Assembly: GCF_954871325.1 (NCBI RefSeq)
Contig: NC_088775.1
Coordinates: 4,451,475 to 4,515,474, forward strand
Reading direction: 5' to 3'
Source: Gordionus sp. m RMFG-2023
Lineage: Eukaryota > Nematomorpha > Gordioida > Chordodea > Parachordodidae
Length of the DNA stretch: 64,000 nt
Shown: piece by piece, positions 61,801 to 64,000 of the stretch
How the letters are laid out: each line of letters begins with the position of its first letter
Position numbering within the stretch: the stretch's first letter is position 1
Program-made: the position numbers and the translations under genes
Notes under the pieces: model-generated
What the model was told of the DNA's origin: nothing
Databases searched by the model: none
Seen by the model: only the letters and a program-made list of their open reading frames with translations

Positions 61801-61907
61801 CACAGAATCGGAAGAACCGGAAGTAGCGCTAAAATAGACGTCGGAATCATCGTCATTTGGAATCGAAATAAACGCTGGCTCCTTCTGGTAATGCGATTTT
61901 TTTTGAT
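55821..61907 (-). CDS. Unidentified host gene, 3' part, three exons
   Basis: Exons 61907-61716, 57514-57147 and 56549-55821 (stop) join in phases 1 and 0 to about 429 residues. The first has a strong acceptor: CTAAC branch motif, a pyrimidine tract of about 50 bp, then CAAG. Sequence: Ser/Asp-rich start (PNDDDSDVYFSATSGSSDSV); Ser/Thr/Gln-rich middle; a helical region LPHFLATCRKTLRAEPAKYF, AFCDAMKLYRF and, across the splice, VKDVKIYMEECLELYKSL; acidic linker (TIHDTDSDKD); basic segment KQKHQRKRAEYKDKKRQKLE; and C-terminal QSSILSHFSKK, close to a PCNA-binding PIP box (QxxIxxFF) with His at the first aromatic position. The helical part resembles harmonin-N-like domains such as those in RTEL1, which also has a PIP box, but the identity is only a guess. 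Upstream exons lie beyond the LTR debris at 62-64 kb or outside the window. The 4.2-kb intron holds an LTR element in antisense. Confidence 0.6.
57928..59974 (+). mobile_element. Short gag-only LTR retroelement with 5-bp TSD
   Basis: LTRs 57928-58303 and 59638-59974 are very similar (TGTTGTAGTAGAAG ... TTACCACA) and flanked by GGCTT (57923-57927, 59975-59979). TGGTGCCGTGCA at 58305 is a likely primer-binding site and AGAAGGGGGTACA precedes the 3' LTR. The interior encodes only a gag-like frame (59118-59516) with a CCHC knuckle (CFNCVGRGHKALEC). An inverted copy of part of it lies at about 58735-58410. No pol. Non-autonomous; the near-identical LTRs suggest it is young. Confidence 0.85.
59980..61715. 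repeat. Intronic inverted-repeat region
   Basis: Within the 4.2-kb intron. TACGTGTAAAACATTATCCC (about 60926) and its inverse GGGATAATGTTTTACACGTA (about 61321) face each other, each next to ATTGTGATTTGAC / ATCAAATCACGAT, enclosing about 400 bp. A third, partial unit lies near 61055. CTTGTCGGCAACGG at 59978 follows the LTR insertion site. Probably a MITE-like foldback; no exon seen. Confidence 0.5.
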
Positions 61908-62176
61908 CTTGAGCAAGGGTTGGAAGTGGTGGGGGAGGGGAGAGAGGGATAAGAATAGTCAGTTAGATACAACAATATTATATAACGTTATAAAAAACGA
62001 ATGCCAAAATTTTCTATTAATTATCGTTGTAAGGGAGACAGAATAGTTTGTACAACATGCCTTTCCCTGCTGTGCACATAATAAAAGATAATCTAACATT
62101 TTTATTCATGAGCCTTTACTTTTATCACGTGTGGCTAAAATTCTGTTATCCTTGAAAAAAATATATCACACTTTTA

Positions 62177-62661
62177 TGTTGTATTAGAATGATAAAGATT
62201 CATTATATTTTAAATGATTATTATTTATGGCTGTATTAGAATGATAAAAATTAATTGTATTTTAAATGATTATATAATATATATATATATTACGAACCTG
62301 TTGTTAGCCATGTATTTTGTTTATTTTTGTGGAAAAAGAAAAATACAGTGGCAACAAAGGAAAAGCAGATTCATTATTTTATTTTTGTTGAAAAAGAAGA
62401 AAATTTTATGATTTATAAATTATTGAAGAGAGATAAATTAATAAAGATTCATAAATTAGAGAAGAGACAAAGAAAATATATAATTAATAAAGGTAAAAAT
62501 ACTTTCAATTTAAGGATACTTTCAATTTAATTTACGTTCATTTTAATTTACTTTCATTTTAATTTACTTTCAGTTTAATTTACTTTCATTTTAATTTACT
62601 TTCAATTTAATTTACTTTCATTTTAATTTACTTTCATATTAATGTACTTTCATTTTAATAA
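62177..62661 (+). mobile_element. Solo-type LTR, plus orientation
   Basis: Begins TGTTGTATTAGAATG. Contains ATGGCTAACAACAGG in inverted form and an internal minisatellite of TTTCATTTTAATTTAC units (about 62520-62655, roughly 8-9 copies). Matches, inverted, the LTR at 63136-63624 and that at 32335-32852. No matching pol lies downstream in the same orientation. Confidence 0.7.
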
Positions 62662-62689
62662 TGCCGTGTAGTTAATTTTTACATAGGGG

Positions 62690-63135
62690 TTTATGTGGAC
62701 ACAAACATATTTTTTTTAGGGGGAACATAAGGTCTTATTCAATTAGAATTAATTTTAGATTTTAAAAGTAATAAATATATATCTCTTCCCCCTCCCAGCT
62801 CTATGTATAAATTATTCTATTCTAATTTTTGTTTGATCATGGTGACGAATACCCTCCGTCCCATTTTCAAATTTTATACGATTTAATTTTTTTCCTAAAT
62901 TTTCTATTACTATACCTCTTTCCCATAATTTATCCTTATTATTATAACATCTAGCCCATATTATTTGACCCATATGATATAAAGTACTATTGATTTTATT
63001 TGATAAAACCTCTATATCACCTCTTGGTTTTATAAGATCCAATAATACTTTCGCCCTTCTTCCCAAAAACCTTTCAGTTAGAGTAAAACCTCTACTGTTC
63101 TTAGAATTATTATAATATAATTGTGCAATCCACAC
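62690..63135 (-). mobile_element. Gypsy integrase C-terminus fossil
   Basis: 63135-62812 on the minus strand reads MWIAQLYYNNSKNSRGFTLT, ERFLGRRAKVLLDLIKPRG and LWERGIVIENLGKKLNRIKF, the end of a Ty3/gypsy integrase with its C-terminal SH3-like module. A purine-rich tract (rc of CTCTTCCCCCTCCCAGCTCT) follows. Incomplete fossil, same family as the nested element at 32.3-33.3 kb. Confidence 0.75.
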
Positions 63136-63624
63136 TTATTAAAATAAAAGTACATTAAAATGAAAGTAAATTAAAATGAACGTAAATTAAAATGAACGTA
63201 AATTAAAATGAAAATAAATTAAAATGAAAGTAAATTAAATTGAAAGTATCTTTAAATTGAAAGTATCTTTACCTTTATTAATTATATACTTTCTTTGTCT
63301 CTTCTCTAATTAATTATATATTTTCTTAGTTTCTTCACTAATTAATGAATCTTTATTAATTATATATTTTCCTTGTCTCTTCAATAATTTACAAATCATA
63401 AAATTTTCTTCTTTTTAAACAAAAAGAAATTAATGAAAATCCTTTTCCTTTGTTGCCACTGTATTTTTCTTTTTCCACAAAAATAAACAAAATACATGGC
63501 TAACAACAGGTTCGTAATATATATATTATAATCATTTAAAATACAATTAATTTTTATCATTCTAATACAACCATAAATAATAATCATTTAAAATATAATG
63601 AATATTTATCATTCTAATACAACA
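63136..63624 (-). mobile_element. LTR, minus orientation
   Basis: Inverted partner of 62177-62661, with the same minisatellite (AAATTAAAATGAAAGT units, about 63140-63255) and TGTTGTATTAG start. A purine-rich CTTAATGGGGTGGACG tract lies just before its start on the minus strand, consistent with a 3' LTR. Confidence 0.75.
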
Positions 63625-63639
63625 CGTCCACCCCATTAA

Positions 63640-64000
63640 GGTTTAGTGTATATAATCTCCTTCAATCTTCTTCTTCTAATAATGTCATTTCTTCCATATG
63701 ACTCATGATATACCCAATCTCCAATTCATCTCTCATTTCACCCAATAATTCATCTTCTTCCTTCTGTAGCCATATATCCTTATCTTGAGTCATACCAGGT
63801 AATGCCTTTTTCTCCGATCTTATATTCACTTTATTGGAAATTTCTGGACATATATCCTTGGCACCTAAAGGATACCTTTCAAATCGAAACTTCTTAGAAT
63901 ATACTACTGTTTTAATTCCTTGTATTTTTTTCTTTCGATTCCTGAATCTTTTCCTTTGACACTGAATCTTTAAATGTCCCAACTTTCTACAACGAAAACA
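63640..64000 (-). mobile_element. gag zinc-knuckle fossil, runs off the window
   Basis: Minus strand, from the window end: CFRCRKLGHLKIQC (CCHC knuckle) followed by a basic run and the frame 63982-63662, acidic at its end (EMTLLEEED). It lies directly before the 3' LTR tract with no pol between, so this copy is either gag-only or internally deleted. Confidence 0.7.

Overview
The window looks like a piece of an animal (metazoan, probably invertebrate) nuclear genome. It is very AT-rich, gene-poor and crowded with transposable-element debris. Three things support this. First, it holds spliced orthologues of conserved eukaryotic genes: TANGO2, the scavenger decapping enzyme DCPS, and the animal spindle/nuclear zinc-finger protein ZNF207/BuGZ. 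Second, host introns are tiny (32-77 bp) unless they were invaded by transposons. Third, the repeats are typical of animal genomes: hAT, Tc1/mariner, FLYWCH-type MULE, piggyBac, Ty3/gypsy, LINE and tRNA-derived SINE. I cannot name the species. No CRISPR array, operon or intact RNA gene was seen.

Layout. 1-436 (minus): 5' end of TANGO2. About 0.5-3.6 kb: a small LTR element split by a hAT transposon with an exact 8-bp target duplication. 3.7-5.8, 10.0-10.6 and 11.6-12.5 kb: three copies of one AT-rich repeat; the first carries a hAT MITE and the third a perfect (GAAA)n tract of about 160 bp. 6.2-7.8 kb: gypsy fossil (minus). 8.16-9.97 kb: Tc1/mariner element with inverted repeats of about 130 bp. 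13.8-15.8 kb: second gypsy fossil, followed by a SWIM-finger MULE fragment. 17.74-19.20 kb: large foldback palindrome. 20.2-21.4 kb: deleted hAT. 21.7-25.9 kb: MULE with a spliced FLYWCH transposase (minus) and extra exon-like pieces. 25.9-26.9 kb: DCPS in four exons. 27.6-29.7 kb: SINE and LINE remnants. 32.3-34.7 kb: hAT holding an LTR fossil.

35.7-46.3 kb: the ZNF207/BuGZ gene, modelled as 11 exons with consistent phases (about 464 aa). Its first six exons lie within 0.8 kb, while introns 7 and 8 total about 7.75 kb and hold MITEs and piggyBac fossils. 48-55 kb: SINE, MITEs, a repeated block of about 0.86 kb and a gypsy fossil. 55.8-61.9 kb (minus): the 3' half of an unidentified host gene with three phase-consistent exons; a gag-only LTR element lies in one intron. 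62-64 kb: LTR copies in opposite orientation and gag/integrase fossils of one gypsy family.

The host genes do not form a pathway: DCPS clears cap remnants in mRNA decay, BuGZ acts in spindle assembly, and TANGO2 is linked to heme/lipid handling. The shared theme is compact genes expanded by recent and old transposon insertions. The most notable observations are a DCPS orthologue whose HIT catalytic triad is degenerate, the transposon-inflated BuGZ intron, the spliced MULE transposase with its neighbouring exon fragments, and the palindromic foldback element.
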